Source of the DNA: Bipalium vagum
Taxonomy: Eukaryota > Platyhelminthes > Tricladida > Geoplanidae
Length of the DNA: 27,927 bases
NCBI GenBank assembly: GCA_037834085.1
Contig: JBBMKC010071922.1
Location: 1 to 27,927 of the forward strand
Direction: 5' to 3'
The notes below the pieces were generated by a model. The model did no database searches. It was not told the origin of the DNA and saw nothing but the letters and a program-made list of their open reading frames with translations. Each line of letters opens with the position of its first letter. Position 1 is the stretch's first letter. Made by a program: the position numbers and the translations under genes. Shown piece after piece: positions 1-13,000 of the stretch.

Positions 1-138
1 GAGGTCATTTTGAAAATTCATTATAAAACTCGTTTCTAATAGTCTATTTGTTATATTAATAAAGGTTTTAGCCAATTAACTTTTCTTATTGTTCCAGTAT
101 GTTTTTTTTATTTTTACACGTACTTATCGGCCACCCTG
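1..138. mobile_element. Terminal piece of a Tc1/mariner-like element cut by the window edge
   Basis: Read on the minus strand, this stretch starts with CAGGGTGGCCGATAAGTACG and is flanked by a TA dinucleotide at 139-140, the target-site signature of IS630-Tc1-mariner elements. The other end lies outside the window and no coding sequence is visible. The CAGGGTG start resembles the termini of the MITE at 25367-25577. The piece probably sits in an intron of the LUC7-like gene. The call rests only on the terminus and the TA. Confidence 0.35.
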
Positions 139-747
139 TATATTGATCGCATTTGAATGGGAGAATGAGTTTGATTGATTTTATTTTTCATATTTTTACT
201 AACAAAATTTATCTGAGAAAGATAACTTTCACACTAATGACTTTGGTATGTAAAATATAAAATTTAAAATATTGGGGATTTTCGATTGAGTATTACGAAG
301 ATTGTGGCGTACAAAAAGTAAAATAGAATATAAATTAAAAATTCTAATTATTGATTTTTTGAAATTTAATAAAATTCATTATATTTTCTAATAAAAATTC
401 AAAAATATAACGATTGTAAATTCTTTATTTTCATATAAAACGGATCGACACTAATTTGAAAATGTGCGAATGACAACATATCTTCTATAATTTCTATAAC
501 AGTTTCTATAAATAAAACACGCAAACTAAGCGATCGCGCTTTAAATCACATCTGAAGAAATTAATTATGTGCCAATTCATTTTTATTTATCAAATTTTTA
601 ATTATATGTTGTTTTCATTGGTCGCATTTTAAAATATCACTCATCTCTCTAATAACGTCGATATTTTTGTGTGCACTTGGAAATAGTGAATCTTAACGAA
701 AAATTAAAAAATCTTTGAAACTCGTTTTGAAAAGAAACTTCATTTAG
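139..747 (+). other. Probable LUC7-like intron, no recognisable content
   Basis: AT-rich sequence with no reading frame I can support. The exon at 748 begins inside the VCEVC motif of the LUC7 family, so the preceding exon must lie upstream. I found no candidate for it here, so this stretch is best read as the 3' part of an intron that continues beyond the window. Confidence 0.4.
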
Positions 748-938
748 GTATGTTCTGCGTATTTGGGTATTCAAGACAACGATCGCCGACTAGCAGATCA
801 TTTCGGTGGAAAATTGCACATCGGATTCATTAATTTAAGGTTGAGACTTGACGCAATTCAGAAATATTTGAATCAGAAATCAGAGATCAGGAGCAACAAA
901 AGGTCTCCGGACCTATCAGATAAAAGACGCGATAATAG
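748..938 (+). CDS. LUC7L: LUC7-like penultimate exon (zinc finger 2)
   Basis: The acceptor is ...catttag| at 746-747 and the donor AG|GTAATG follows 938. It has 63 codons plus two bases and starts in phase 0. It holds the zinc-finger histidines and the helix after them (RLRLDAIQKYLNQKSE). Confidence 0.9.
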
Positions 939-1085
939 GTAATGCAATGACTGTCGACTGATTTTAATCAACTCTTCTCATAACTTTCCATCATTATTAG
1001 GTCGCGCAGCAGAGAACGTAACCGCTGGCACGATAATAATAATAGGTCGAGCAATTCGAGGTCGGTTCGCAGCTCTCATTATTGA
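748..1085 (+). CDS. LUC7L: LUC7-like U1 snRNP-associated splicing factor, 3' end of gene (two exons)
   Basis: The two exons (748-938 and 1001-1085) encode the last 91 residues of a LUC7-like protein. LUC7 proteins bind U1 snRNP in the nucleus and help choose weak 5' splice sites. The first exon opens with VCSAYLG, followed by DNDRRLADHFGGKLHIGFI, which is nearly identical to animal LUC7L/LUC7L2. This is the second C2H2-type zinc finger (second Cys, then His in ADHF and KLH; the first Cys lies in the missing upstream exon). The 62-bp intron (939-1000) joins in phase as AG|G = Arg. The second exon gives RSRSRERNRW and a short Ser/Arg/Asn tail ending SSHY and TGA. The RS tail is far shorter than the long RS domain of vertebrate LUC7L. 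LUC7L versus LUC7L2 cannot be decided, since invertebrates usually have one gene for both. Confidence 0.9.
1001..1085 (+). CDS. LUC7L: LUC7-like last exon (RS tail)
   Basis: The acceptor is cattattag| at 999-1000. The exon encodes an Arg/Ser-rich tail with several RS dipeptides and Asn repeats, ending in TGA at 1083-1085. The reading frame continues from the previous exon without a gap. Confidence 0.88.
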
Positions 1086-1100
1086 TCTTTCTTTATTGAA

Positions 1101-1106
1101 AATAAA
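1101..1106 (+). terminator. Poly(A) signal AATAAA of the LUC7-like gene
   Basis: A canonical AATAAA lies 15 bases after the LUC7-like stop codon. That would give a very short 3' UTR unless later signals are used. Confidence 0.5.
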
Positions 1107-1824
1107 TATTTTAATTTTACTGTGTATAATATCATCACTTTTTTGGATTCAGTGGAGGATGTGTTTGAATTTAATGTCAATGTTTTGTAATTATAATTAT
1201 TTAATACTTTTTTATTAGTCAATTTTTTCGGTAGCAAATATTCATTGTATATTAATAATACATAAATTTTAGATTTTTTCAATTTTTAATGGAATGCGCA
1301 TGTTTTGATCATTTTAAAAACGGTCTTTGAATAAATTAATTTCTTGAAGTTAAAATTGATTCGTATTATTAAAAGGGACAAAGACGTTTCTAAGTTTGCT
1401 TATTTTTTGTTCAATATTTGATATGGTCTATGATATAAAATAGTTTCTTGTTAATAACAACTAGCTGAATATGGGTATTATTACAATTATGTATTTTACA
1501 AAACAACAATATTTTTACTACATTGTAAATATGAATTCGAATATTATTGTCGGTTTTATCTCGGTTTCAGATATTCAGACAATTTGAAATCACTAATAAT
1601 TTCGAAAAAAGGTTAAATGACATCAACAGTGGATCAGTTGCATTTTGTGTATAACCTAAGAGTTTTTTATAATGTTCAACAATTCTATAGAAATTAAATT
1701 GTTAAAAAATTAATTTTAAATTACTTATGTAACTTTATTTTTAACTAAAACGTATCAAAAGTATCGTGCACAAGTAATCTGCAGTTAATAAAATCAGCAT
1801 AGGAGTTGAATAGCTCAAATTGTT
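1107..1824. other. AT-rich intergenic sequence
   Basis: This is the spacer between the LUC7-like gene and the reading frame at 1825. I see no coding region, repeat or terminal inverted repeat. Confidence 0.5.
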
Positions 1825-2067
1825 ATGGGTGTGTTTGTTGTCTATTTCGGTATAACGTGGATACCAACATTCATTTATATACTACATTATTCTGTCATCA
1901 TTTTAGTGATGGGTAATTTTTCTAATGAACAATGGGACCAAATCATTCAATTTTTGTTTCCTATTATGGCTTTCGTTATTATTAGGAATTGTTCGTATTT
2001 TCAGAGAGAATCATTATTGAATATTTATAATTGTTGTATCAAATTTTTATTTATTGTTTTTATATGA
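1825..2067 (+). CDS. Hypothetical 80-residue membrane protein or exon, GPCR TM6-TM7-like
   Basis: An uninterrupted frame from ATG to TGA. Residues 1-35 are strongly hydrophobic and contain MGVFVV and then FGITWIP, which fits the FxxxWxP motif of the sixth membrane helix of class A GPCRs. A second hydrophobic segment follows (around residues 41-54), with a Pro 32 residues after the first motif's Pro. That is close to the TM6-TM7 proline spacing of such receptors, although the NPxxY motif itself is missing. The frame ends with Arg/Asn and a Cys pair, as helix 8 might. A stop lies six codons upstream, and an AG just before the frame could be a splice acceptor. I found no partner exons. It may be a diverged or dead receptor fragment, or chance in AT-rich DNA. 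Confidence 0.3.
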   Translation: MGVFVVYFGITWIPTFIYILHYSVIILVMGNFSNEQWDQIIQFLFPIMAFVIIRNCSYFQRESLLNIYNCCIKFLFIVFI

Positions 2068-3744
2068 ATATTGTTTGATATCACCTATTTTATAATTATT
2101 TTAATTAAATTTGTAATTTTTTTATTTATTATAATATGATTAAGCATTAATTTATGTAAAAAAAGAAACTCGAAACCAATTTTTTAGTACCATAAGTTAT
2201 AAGCTTGTATAGTCATTCTAAATAATATAAGATCAAGGTAATAATAATATATTTCACTAAATCCGATTATTTAAACAAACTATTCAAACATGGACCTCCC
2301 CTTTTTAAAATTATTTACTTTATAAAAGTTTACTAACATTTAAAAAAACCATAACTTAAAATTTTTAAAAACTTTAAATTAAAAACATTTAATAATTGTA
2401 AATTTAGACGTGAGGTCCTTATTTAAAAAAATTCAATCAAGCTAATCAATCAATCAATCGAATTATTCCTTATACCATATTTATTTGATTTTTTTACTAC
2501 CTTTATCTCCATGGACAGATTCTAAAGATTTTATATAGGAGAATATTAATTTCTGAAAATTCAACTAAAATTTAAATCTTCATTTAATCTTAATGGTAAA
2601 AATCGTCCAAGCGGAATTAATTAAAATTTTGTTAAAAATATTTAAAATTTTTTCTAAAAAAAATTTCAGTTAAACACCATTGATATTTTTTATAACAATA
2701 TACCTTCGGTTTTTTCATAATCATGTTGAGTTTTTACATAAAATTCTCAGAAATTTATTGACTAAACATATCGTGGAAATTTTGATTAGTTTTAATATTG
2801 ATTGTATATTTTCTTTTCCTTATTTCTTTCCATCCATTGATATTTTTCATAAATTCGTTTATTTATCAACTTTATCAGTTTTGTAGACATTGGAAAGTTT
2901 CTTGTGATTTTTGACGGCATTAGTTTCGCCGATTTGTATAAAAATTCTATTCACAACGTTTTTTGATTTTGCTGCCAAGTTTGATTTCAGATGCCATTTT
3001 AAAATAAAAGAAATACATTTAAACCAAAATAAATTTTGTTTCATAATGTGTTAATAACCGTTATTTATATTTGCATAATAATTTTTAGTAAAAATAAATA
3101 TTTGCAAACAACCATTACTTTTTGAATGACGTAATGCAATAATTATTTTGTTTCATTCGAGAAAAAATTAAATTCATAAATTATTTTTCTGCAAATAATT
3201 TTTATTGTCAAATCTGAGAAAAATATTAAAAAAAATAAAAATTTTTAAAAAAAAACTTATCTCTTTTCAGTGATATGAAATTTAAATAAGAACGAAATAA
3301 ATGTGTTCAGACCTAATTATGAATAATTAAAACAAATTCATTTCTCTGTATCAATTTTCAATTATAATTCTTTATTTCAACATTAAATACCCACAGAATG
3401 TATTAAAATATTTATTATTTGTAAACATTGGTTTTAATTGGTTGAGTATGTTTGTCGAGATAAAAAATAAATAAATGTTTGTCGAGATAAAAAAAGTTAA
3501 TTTTGTTTTCCTTTAAAAATAAGGAGTTCTTTTTGTAACATAAACTTCTCACGAATTTTTATTATTGAGTTTTAATATCTGCTTGGTGATCTGCAAGGTG
3601 GAATAGACAAATTTACAGAGTTTACAAAATAAATAGACTCAGCAAAGTAGTGAACTCTTAACAGACCATTATTTTCAATGTTGAAAGGCATTGCTGAATT
3701 ACAAATATGAACATAGTTTGTTGATTTTAATCCTTTTGATTAAC
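2068..3744. other. Intergenic region upstream of the TRPV gene
   Basis: AT-rich sequence that must contain the channel gene's promoter and any 5' UTR, but I see no convincing core promoter element. A minus-strand frame at 2859-3044 (61 residues, KWHLKSNLAAKSKN) could not be assigned to any family. Confidence 0.4.
3448..3494. repeat. Short direct repeat, two 20-bp units
   Basis: The unit ATGTTTGTCGAGATAAAAAA occurs at 3448-3467 and again, identical, at 3475-3494, 7 bases apart. It lies about 250 bases before the channel start codon and is probably a small local duplication. Confidence 0.7.
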
Positions 3745-4071
3745 ATGGCTGTCAACTGTTGTCAATGTCTATCTGGCGCTAATCAAAGTGTCAATTTAAA
3801 CGAAACGGGAGACTTGGGGAATTACATATGGCAACAGGAAATAGCTCAAAGAAAAAATCCAATGTACAAATTTCTCAATCTTCAGGGTGGAGGTACATTG
3901 ATCGATGATCTTAGAAATAAAGGTGAAGCACACGTGGTTCAAGTTATAACTTGTGAACTTTCGGATTTCATGTATAAAAAAGGGGCTGGAGCGTTTGTTT
4001 CAACTATGCATATTTTAAGTTATTCAATTTCTAAATATGCTGATTATTCTTTAAGCAGTAAGTCTGATAAG
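3745..4071 (+). CDS. TRPV exon 1 (N-terminus, GGG motif)
   Basis: Residues 1-109. It starts MAVNCCQC, with a Cys cluster that might be lipid-modified (inference). NPMYKFLNLQGGGTLID matches the conserved N-terminal motif of invertebrate TRPV channels. The donor AAG|GTAATT after 4071 is phase 0. A stronger-looking GTAAGT at 4058 would give an immediate stop after splicing to exon 2. Confidence 0.8.
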
Positions 4072-7000
4072 GTAATTTATTATTTATCTCAATAATAAAT
4101 CTTATTATTTATTATTTAATATTTTGAAAATTTGATGATTTTTGAACTGATCTCTCTAAGTATTTTTTGTATTCATTTAAGAATAGGATTATTTTATTTT
4201 AAAACAAATCCAACATAGTCACTTCCATAAACACGAAAATATAAAATAATAGAATTTTCGTTGTTATTAAAACAAAATTATTTACTGTCTTAGTTATCTT
4301 TTAATTGGTAAATTAGCAATTCATTTTTATTATGGGTATGCATAAGCTTACATCTTTGATATATTTGTGAAATTTTAAATATTATTATAACATTTACGTT
4401 TTGCTTGGAAACATATTTGTTTAAGTAAGTCATTATTGATTATATTGATATGTCTGTCATCATAATTTATTTAAATTAAGTGACTTATTTTCAGCAATAA
4501 TTATGGAAGTTGATAAAATACATATTCGTCACTGCATATTGCTCATTTTCAATCAATGCAAAACATCTGCAAGGAAACAGGATTAATAAGCAAAACCTGT
4601 GATGATGGAAAAATAACCGAGAGCTCATGTCGCGAATGATTCAGATGGTTTAGAAGCGGTGATATTGATTTAAAGGAAGAAGAGCGAGTTGGTCGACCTC
4701 AAGAAATGAGTTTGGACAAGTTGAAAGCGCTTTTGAAAGAATATTCGACTCAATCGAGTGTAGAGCTAGTGAGAAGGTTGAATATTAATCAGACTAATGT
4801 ATTTCGGTAGTTGGATCAGATGGGGAATAATTCCTGAATGAAGAAACATGAATTCCTCATGAATTATTGGAGAACAACGTGATTCACCACTTGTCTTTTA
4901 CTTAGAATTTTGACCTGAAAGGAAATGTGAATATATTATTATAATCCCAATAGCAAAAGATCTTTGGTAAATTCTGGAGAACCGATACATTAAGTATTTT
5001 ACTAAAAGTTTACATGTTTATACTGCAATATCTTATGGTTATTTGTTTTAATTGTTTAGTTGGGTTAGTGTAAAATTGGAACACGTTTTAAATCTGATAT
5101 CCATTTTTTTGTTAAATAATGGATTCAACTTAGAGTTTCGTGCTGTAATTAAATACTTACTTAAACAAAATAAGAGTGGGAAGGAAATAGTTGATGAATG
5201 GAGTCAAGTTTTTCAAAAATGAAAATCCATCAAAAAGCTTCATTTACAAATGGAATTCCGTCGAGGAAGGATTTTCTCACCAGACAAACAAAGGTAAATT
5301 CTGTCTATTATGTTGATCTTCTTAAACAAGGTCGTGCACGAAGTTTGAAGCAACACGGGTTTCTTTATTGGTTTCTGCATAAAAATGTTTCAATTCAAAT
5401 ACCCCAACGAAGTCAAGAAGCTCTTCAAATTTGAATATTATTCAACTCAATTATCCATCATACAATCGTGTATAGTCACGAATTGGTGTCATTAGATTTT
5501 TTCTTATTTCGTCACCTTAAAAAGAATTTAAGTGGAAAACTTTTAAACAATCAACATGAGCTAAAAGCCACGTTGAAGAATATTTTAATTCAATGTCGCA
5601 AGCTCAGTTTCAAGAAGTTTTTCACTAGCACTCGGAGGGCAAAAATGCATTTACAATCAAGGTTATATAGAAAAATAATCAAGGACATAAATTTTCTTGT
5701 TTCATACTAAACTTGTATTAAAAAAATTTGGTTGAATTATTCCAGCCTTTTCTTAAATAGTTCATGAGGTTTTGGGTCGCACCACGTATTATTAAATGTA
5801 TATTTTTGAATAAATAAAATTTTATAAATAAATATATTAAATAGATGCTTTGATTGTCACTTTTAATTATAATTGGGGTACTTTTTGAAGTGTTTATTTT
5901 TAATCTACATAATAATAATAATAATAAAAAAAATAATAATAATCATAATACTAAAAAAATCTAAAAAGCGATTTGATTTTGAAAAACTTTAAAAATCAAT
6001 AAATATTAAAAAAAAGGTAATTTTATTTTATTTTAAGTTTAAAACATCTCCACCCGACAAAAAGAAAATCGAAGAATTAAAACAAACAGTTCAAAGCAGT
6101 TTTAAGGGCCAAACTGAATTTGTGTGTTGGGAAATTATCCGACGTGGCATTTTGGGAGAAAATCTTCTTCATATATGCTTGATGTTCAATACTGAAGAGC
6201 ATTCGAAAATAGCCAAATTATTATTAAATGTATACCCGAACTTGTGCAAAGACTATTTCATTGGAAGTCGATATTTTGGTAAAGTGAAATTAATATTTTA
6301 ATCTCAAAACGTTAAAGTGCCTTGAAATATTTTTAATAGTGAAGAACTTTGTAGGTTTGTATGATATATTAGTTTAATAAACCCTAATTGTCGTGTACAA
6401 GGAGATTACCTTCTTTTAAGCAAAATAAAAGGTATTTTTATACCTAAATGTGTTTTATGATTATAATTATCAATGATAAAATAATTTTAAATGGTCAAAA
6501 AGAGTGAATATTAAAATTTTCTAAGTAATAATAAATAAATAATCTTTTTATATACATTCAGATCTTCCAAACTATTGATTGTTACTAAAGGTTCAATTAC
6601 CAAGGCTTGCTCTAAAATTTCTTAAACATTTAAAATTTTTAAACATTAATAAAGTATTCTTTTTTATTTTAAAATTTTATTTGTCAAATTTAGAGAGTAA
6701 CACGTACAAATGTATTTTTTAAAATATTTAACTTGAAATATGTTACTTGGAATTTGATTTACTTTTCATTTTTTTAACTTAATTTAATTTACATTGCTTT
6801 TAATAAAATTTTTGGATCAATTTAACATGACATTATCATTTTTAACTTGATACTACATTTTTAAAAAATGTGGTGTCATATTTAATTGATTACATTAGGT
6901 AGTGTCAGTTTTATTTGTTGGTTGTTGTAGTACCGAATTAAATTGATCCAAAGTTTTTTTTTTATAGAAAATAATATTATTAAAATTTTATAAAATAGAG

Positions 7001-10000
7001 TTTTTATTTTTTTTAAATTATTTAAATTATTTTATAAAGATATTTATTGAAATAAAATAAATTTTTATGTATTCGTTTCATTTAGAAAATGAAGAGAGGA
7101 ATAATTAATTAACTATTTAGAAATAAGTTAAATTCTTACATCTAATATAAACTGATTAAATTTTTATAGGCCAGACTCCTCTTCATATGGCTATAGTAAA
7201 TGGAAATAAGGAACTTGTACAATTCCTGGTGCAGATAGGATCACCTTTAACTATAAGGGCTCGAGGAACCTTTTTTCTCCAACAGTTTGGAATATGGTTA
7301 GATATAGAAAGTAAACCAAATAAGCCAAACTTGAAAAAACTTGGTTATAATAAGTTGTGAATAAGTTCAATTTTTATTCATTAAATTTTAGATACACTAT
7401 TTTACGGAGAGTACCCTGTTTCATTTGCTGCATCAATGGGTGATCAGGAATCATATGATTGTTTGTTGGAAAAAGGTGCGAGTCCAAATGTCCAGGATAC
7501 TTTTGGAAATACGGTTCTTCATATAGTTGTTATCAATAACAAAACAGTATTGAATTATTTAATAATATTTGTTAAATAAATATAAAATTAAAATATAAAT
7601 AATATACTACTTATTAAACAAATTTTTTTATCTATGATTTCTTTTTGCAATTTCATTTAAAACTTTTTAAGCCTGACTAAAGAACTCAATTCCTAAGGTA
7701 ATTGCCAGAAGACTTTCGAAATAACCCTCTACAACTGCTCTAAATTTTTGAGGTTTTAGAATAGATGGAAATCTGAAAGAATCAGATATGGTGAATATGA
7801 TGAATGTTCCTATAATGTGTAACATAAGATCTTCCAATTTGAATTGGAGGAAGCACTTTTGTGAGTCAGTGAATTAACCTGGTGAAAAAGAATTGTTACA
7901 TTTGTAATCCGGGTCTTTTAACATAGGTCATTTTATTCAACTAGACGAAGATAAGTTAGTTTATCAGAGTTCAATTATCGTTCTGAAAATAATCAGTTAA
8001 AATTCCCTTCACATCCCAAAAGATTGATATCAATACCTCATGGACTTTACCCACAGGGATCACTTTGAACATTGAATCAAGTTTTTAAATATCAATTAGA
8101 ACATCTTTATTTATTAAAAAGATCTGAAATATTTAATTAAAAAAATTTTTTTTCCTGTCCAAAGATTGATCAGGGAAGAAAGTTACAGTTTCAATTATTT
8201 TATTATTTTTAGTAAGATTAAGTTTAAGTTTGCTTTAAAAAAAATAAATTAAAAACATAAGCCTTTACAGATAATCAGATGCGTGACAATATTAGGGTTC
8301 AAAGGAAAGTAGTAACAGTCCTGCGACTGTAAGAGCAATGTCTTATAGATATGGACAGAGTATCCCACCAAAGAAGGCAGTGAGAATACTTTAAAAAAAG
8401 GAGTACCTATATAAATATAATAAGATAATAATAAAAACATTTTAATAATATTATTTCTATTGGTATGCGAATAATGGCATTTTGAATTTCAGGAAATGTA
8501 CCGAATTGCATTATACCATTACAAATGTCCAGCAGATTCCTCAGTAATGAATTATGATAAACTAACACCTCTTGCTTTAGCTGCAAGTTTGGGTCACCAA
8601 AAGGCTTTTAATGAAATCATTAATCTCAATACCCTTGTTAGTATTTTTTTACATATATTATTATTATAAACAATGAATAAAAAATGAACACTTAGACAGT
8701 TTATGAACACTTTAAGAAAAATATTTATTTTTCATAATAATAGAGTAAATACCGTGTGCCCATAAAGTCTGGAAAGATGTGAATTTGATGCAGAAATGTT
8801 AAGCTGCATAAAAACTTTTAATTTTATAGTACAAATAAAATTAGACAAAAGGAATATTAATTAAACACAGAAAAAAGATTATATGAAGGGTTCACATATA
8901 TTGCTATTTACATTTTCGAAGAATTCTAATCTTGTGTATAAATACGAAACAGCTGCTAAAATATATTCACTGATCAAGATACACAAAAACTGATAATTCC
9001 TTTTCTCAAAGCAGCTAGAAATGATGATTTTTAAGGATTACCAAAAAGTTTTCTTTTGAGCCAACCTCAAAACAAATAATCATTGTGGCTTAGATCTGGA
9101 ATTCGAGGTGGAAACGGAATATTCAATCCTAGACCAATTATACATATTGGAAATAGTTTTTTTGGAAAATCTTGGACAGTTACACCTCAATGTGAAGACG
9201 CTCAATCTTGATGGAATATTGTTCTTCTTAAAGCAAGTTTTTGTTTAAGTTCAAGGATAGCATGGTTTATAAAATTTCCTTATAACGGATTCCATTCACT
9301 GTTCCTTCAAAGAAAAATAGTGTAAAAAATTTGCAATTGAAACTCATTCGGTAAATGTAAAGGCTGAATTTGCACGATTCAAGTGAAATATTGAATTCAT
9401 GTGTGGTCACTGATTTAATTTTGTTCCATCAACCAAATTGCAAACTGAAAGCGCTTAACTTCATGACCACCATACAAAGTTTGACGTAAACAGATTTTAT
9501 ATGGCCAAACCTTTAAATTCCTCGTTAAAATGTTGTGCACAGATGAATTTTCCACATTCATTTTTCTTGAAATTTGAGGAACGGAAGTTAGACAAAAAAA
9601 TTTTCAAGAACTACTTCAATGGCATTCATATTCTTATTTGATTCTATAGACTACCGACCATTTCATTAATTTGTGCACTGTTGACACAGTAAATGTATGT
9701 TTTACTAACTTGTGATGTCTATTGTATTCTCTTATGACATTGTATCCTGTATGACATTTTCAAGAAAAATGTACCATTTAAAAATGTCTTTCATCTTTAT
9801 ATTCGTAATCTAAAATAAGAAAACTCTTTTTGAAAATTTGTCCTTGAACATAACTGACAAAGCAACACAAATAAAAATTAAACTTAAAAAAATAATTGAT
9901 CAAATTATTCACGATATAAAAAAACAGAATATTATACATAAAATAATAATAGTAATAATTATAATTATAATATATTTTTATTTTTTAATAATAGAAATTA

Positions 10001-13000
10001 CGAAATTTATATATAAAATATTAACAAGAATATATAAAACAAACATTCATTCTTTAAAAATTTTTATATTTAATGTTTTATTGCTGATATGTATTGCAAA
10101 CTAACCATGAAGAAAAGCAACAACATTGATTTATTTCAAATCAAAGATATGGATATCATTGTCATCGCATAGGTTTAGCTGTTTGACTCGGCTTTGGACA
10201 TGAATTTTTTCCAAATATTATAGATGTTAGTGCTCGTGTGATAAATGATTTTCCCATAATCTTATTGACTACAACTCAATTGCGATTATCTCAAAAAGAT
10301 TGAGCCGATTAGCCAAATTCAACTTTTGATGAGAAAGTTTCACTTAAGGCTGTGTATTTAGAAAAATATTATTAATTATGATTCCGTGATTTTGAATTAT
10401 ATATAATTATACCAAATAATACATTTTATTTACAAATAAAAATGAGAATCAATCCATAATATGATTTCCACTATTATTTAGGATCTTCTGTATCTTTCCA
10501 CAAGTTTGTCGAAACATCTAGTCAGAAAGAAAGTCAGCCAAAGCAAAAGGTTTATTGATTAAAATAAAAACCAGTAGAGTTTACATATTTTTGTCAACGA
10601 AATGGTAGACTTTCCATATCTATGCGATGGAATTCGGTAGACTTAGAGGCAATGAGCTGTTCAAATTCCATTTTTATCAACTTTCTGATCAGAAATCTTT
10701 TTCCATTCAAATAATTTTGTAAATCTTTGAATAAATGGAAATAAGTTGGCGGAAGATTGGGTGAAAACGGTGGATGTGGCAGAATTTCATAATGTATGCT
10801 TTGCAGCTTACCCATAGTTTGCTTTCCTATGTGAGGACGGGCATTGTCATTTAATAGATTTGGACCTTTTCTATTGGTACATTTTTTTCAACTTTTCTTG
10901 AATATCAATTTCTAAGCAGTAAATCTCTAACATTATCATTTCTCCCTTTTCCAGGTAATCGTAATGAATCACTCCTTCTGAACACCACCCTACCGTTATC
11001 ACAATCTTTTTCTGTTTGGAAAGGACTTGGAACACACTGTGCTGAACGTTTAATATTGTTATATAATAACCATTCTTCATCACAAGTAATCAGACAATGA
11101 AGAAATGGCTCGTTTTTCATCCTCAAAATGAGTTCTGAGCATATCTCATAGCGCTTCACTTGTTTTTATGGTTAGCTCATATAGCAGCTTCTTTTTCTTA
11201 CCTATTTGCTTAATATCACTGCAAACGGTTCCAATACTGACATATAGACTTTTGGTAAGTTTTATTTTTGTTGATCGCATATCCTCTTCCACCAAAGCCC
11301 TTAAGTCCTAGTCATCAAGTTTGGAAGGATGGCAAATTCGTTTCGTATCTTCAAAGGATAAATCACTATTACGAAACTTTTGGTACCAACGTCGTTTTTT
11401 TTTGATCAGTTTCAACTGCTTTTGCACCGAGTTTAAAATAAATTTGGCTCAAATTTAAACATGACATCCTACATTAAAATGGAAAAAGGCGGTAAAATTT
11501 TAATTTAAAATCAAAACAGATTAATACATATATATATAATATAATAAACTCATATATAGCAATATATATGCCTTTAAATGCTATATAATATTAAATAATC
11601 TTAAAATAAGTTATTTGAATTATTTACAATTTTAATGTATATAAACAAAAACCTTGCAAAACATCCTGGACAACCTAATAAAATCGTCGAGATTGACTAA
11701 TATACATATAAAATGTTGATAATATATAATTAATTATTAATAATTTAAAATAATTAAAAGAAAGTTTAAACAAAGAAAGGAAAGTGTTCCATCTTTGATT
11801 TAATTGTTTGTGATTACCATGTTATCATTTGAATTCTTGAATTGCGACACATATTATCAATTAAGTCTTAGGAAGTCATAGAAGTCAGAAAAAAATGAAT
11901 CTGAAGATAGATTTAGTTCAATAAACTTGATTCTAAATCGGTTCTAAAAAAAACAATATAATATAAAAAAGATTTAAAGAACTTTCAAACATTTATTTAG
12001 TGATAATTATCTAATAAAGCACAATTTTTTTATAAATCCCTCATAATATTATTTAATAATATTATCATAAAAATGTTATTTTAATTGAACTCCAAAGAAC
12101 GTTCAATAAAAGAAAAATATTTTCAAAATAATTATTTTATATTTCCTTAATTTTATCATTAAATTAGTTTGCAGCGTACAAAAACAATACTAAAAAGAAA
12201 ATGTGACAAGTTAGAATTTATAATGAGAACTGTCAAATTAATCTGCACTTTCTCAACGAATTATGAAAATAATTAAAATATTATTTATGAATATAAAATT
12301 GATTGAAATTTTTTTTATTAAAAATGGAATATTTGAAAAATTTCAGGTTTATTTTATCTTAACTTAATAAAAAAAATTTTCAAAGAATATTAATAATTTT
12401 TCGTGTGATCCAAAATCAATGGGAGAAAACTTTGAAATGACAAAATTGAGCCTATAATAAACCATATAATAATAAAAATAATAAAAAGTATGATGAATAT
12501 GTATATATTGTTTTAGAAATATTTTAAAAAGTTTAGGTGTTTTGGAAACATAGTAATATTGAGTGCAGAGTGTATCCCTTGACTGGTCTAGATAGCATTG
12601 ATGCTGATGGAACGGTGGATTGGAATTCTACTTTAATGAGGGTTGTTGATGCTCAATCAGAACAACATTTGGCAATGTTGGAAGAAGGAATCATATGCCA
12701 ATTGCTTCATCATAAATGGAACTTGTACATAAAAGTATGGTTCAGATAAAGACAAAATTTATTTTATTATTATTTTAGAAAAAATTCTTGATAAAACTAG
12801 GACTATATATTGTTCAGTTAATTCTGGCTAGTATTGCCTTATATCTCCGTAATAGTGGTAGTAATGAAGATTTTGCAAATACATATATTTATTTAAAAGT
12901 AGGAATATAGAAATTGCAATTTGTTTAATGTCTTAAATATTTTGCAGGATAACAAAACCATTGTAAGATATATAGCAGAGGGTCTCTTCAGCCTGTTATC

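Noticed and set aside
2680-2886. Plus-strand frame rich in Phe and Ile
   Set aside because: Low-complexity AT-rich sequence, no motif and no ATG at the start.
2859-3044. Minus-strand 61-codon frame with KWHLKSNLAAKSKN
   Set aside because: Looks somewhat protein-like, but I could not link it to any family or find continuing exons.
4050-4071. GTAAGT at 4058 as the exon 1 donor
   Set aside because: It is the stronger consensus, but splicing from it to 6038 gives an immediate stop. GTAATT at 4072 keeps the frame.
9838-10104. Open frame of 88 codons on the plus strand
   Set aside because: Almost only Ile, Lys, Tyr and Asn in a poly-A/T region, with no ATG at the start. Expected by chance in such DNA.
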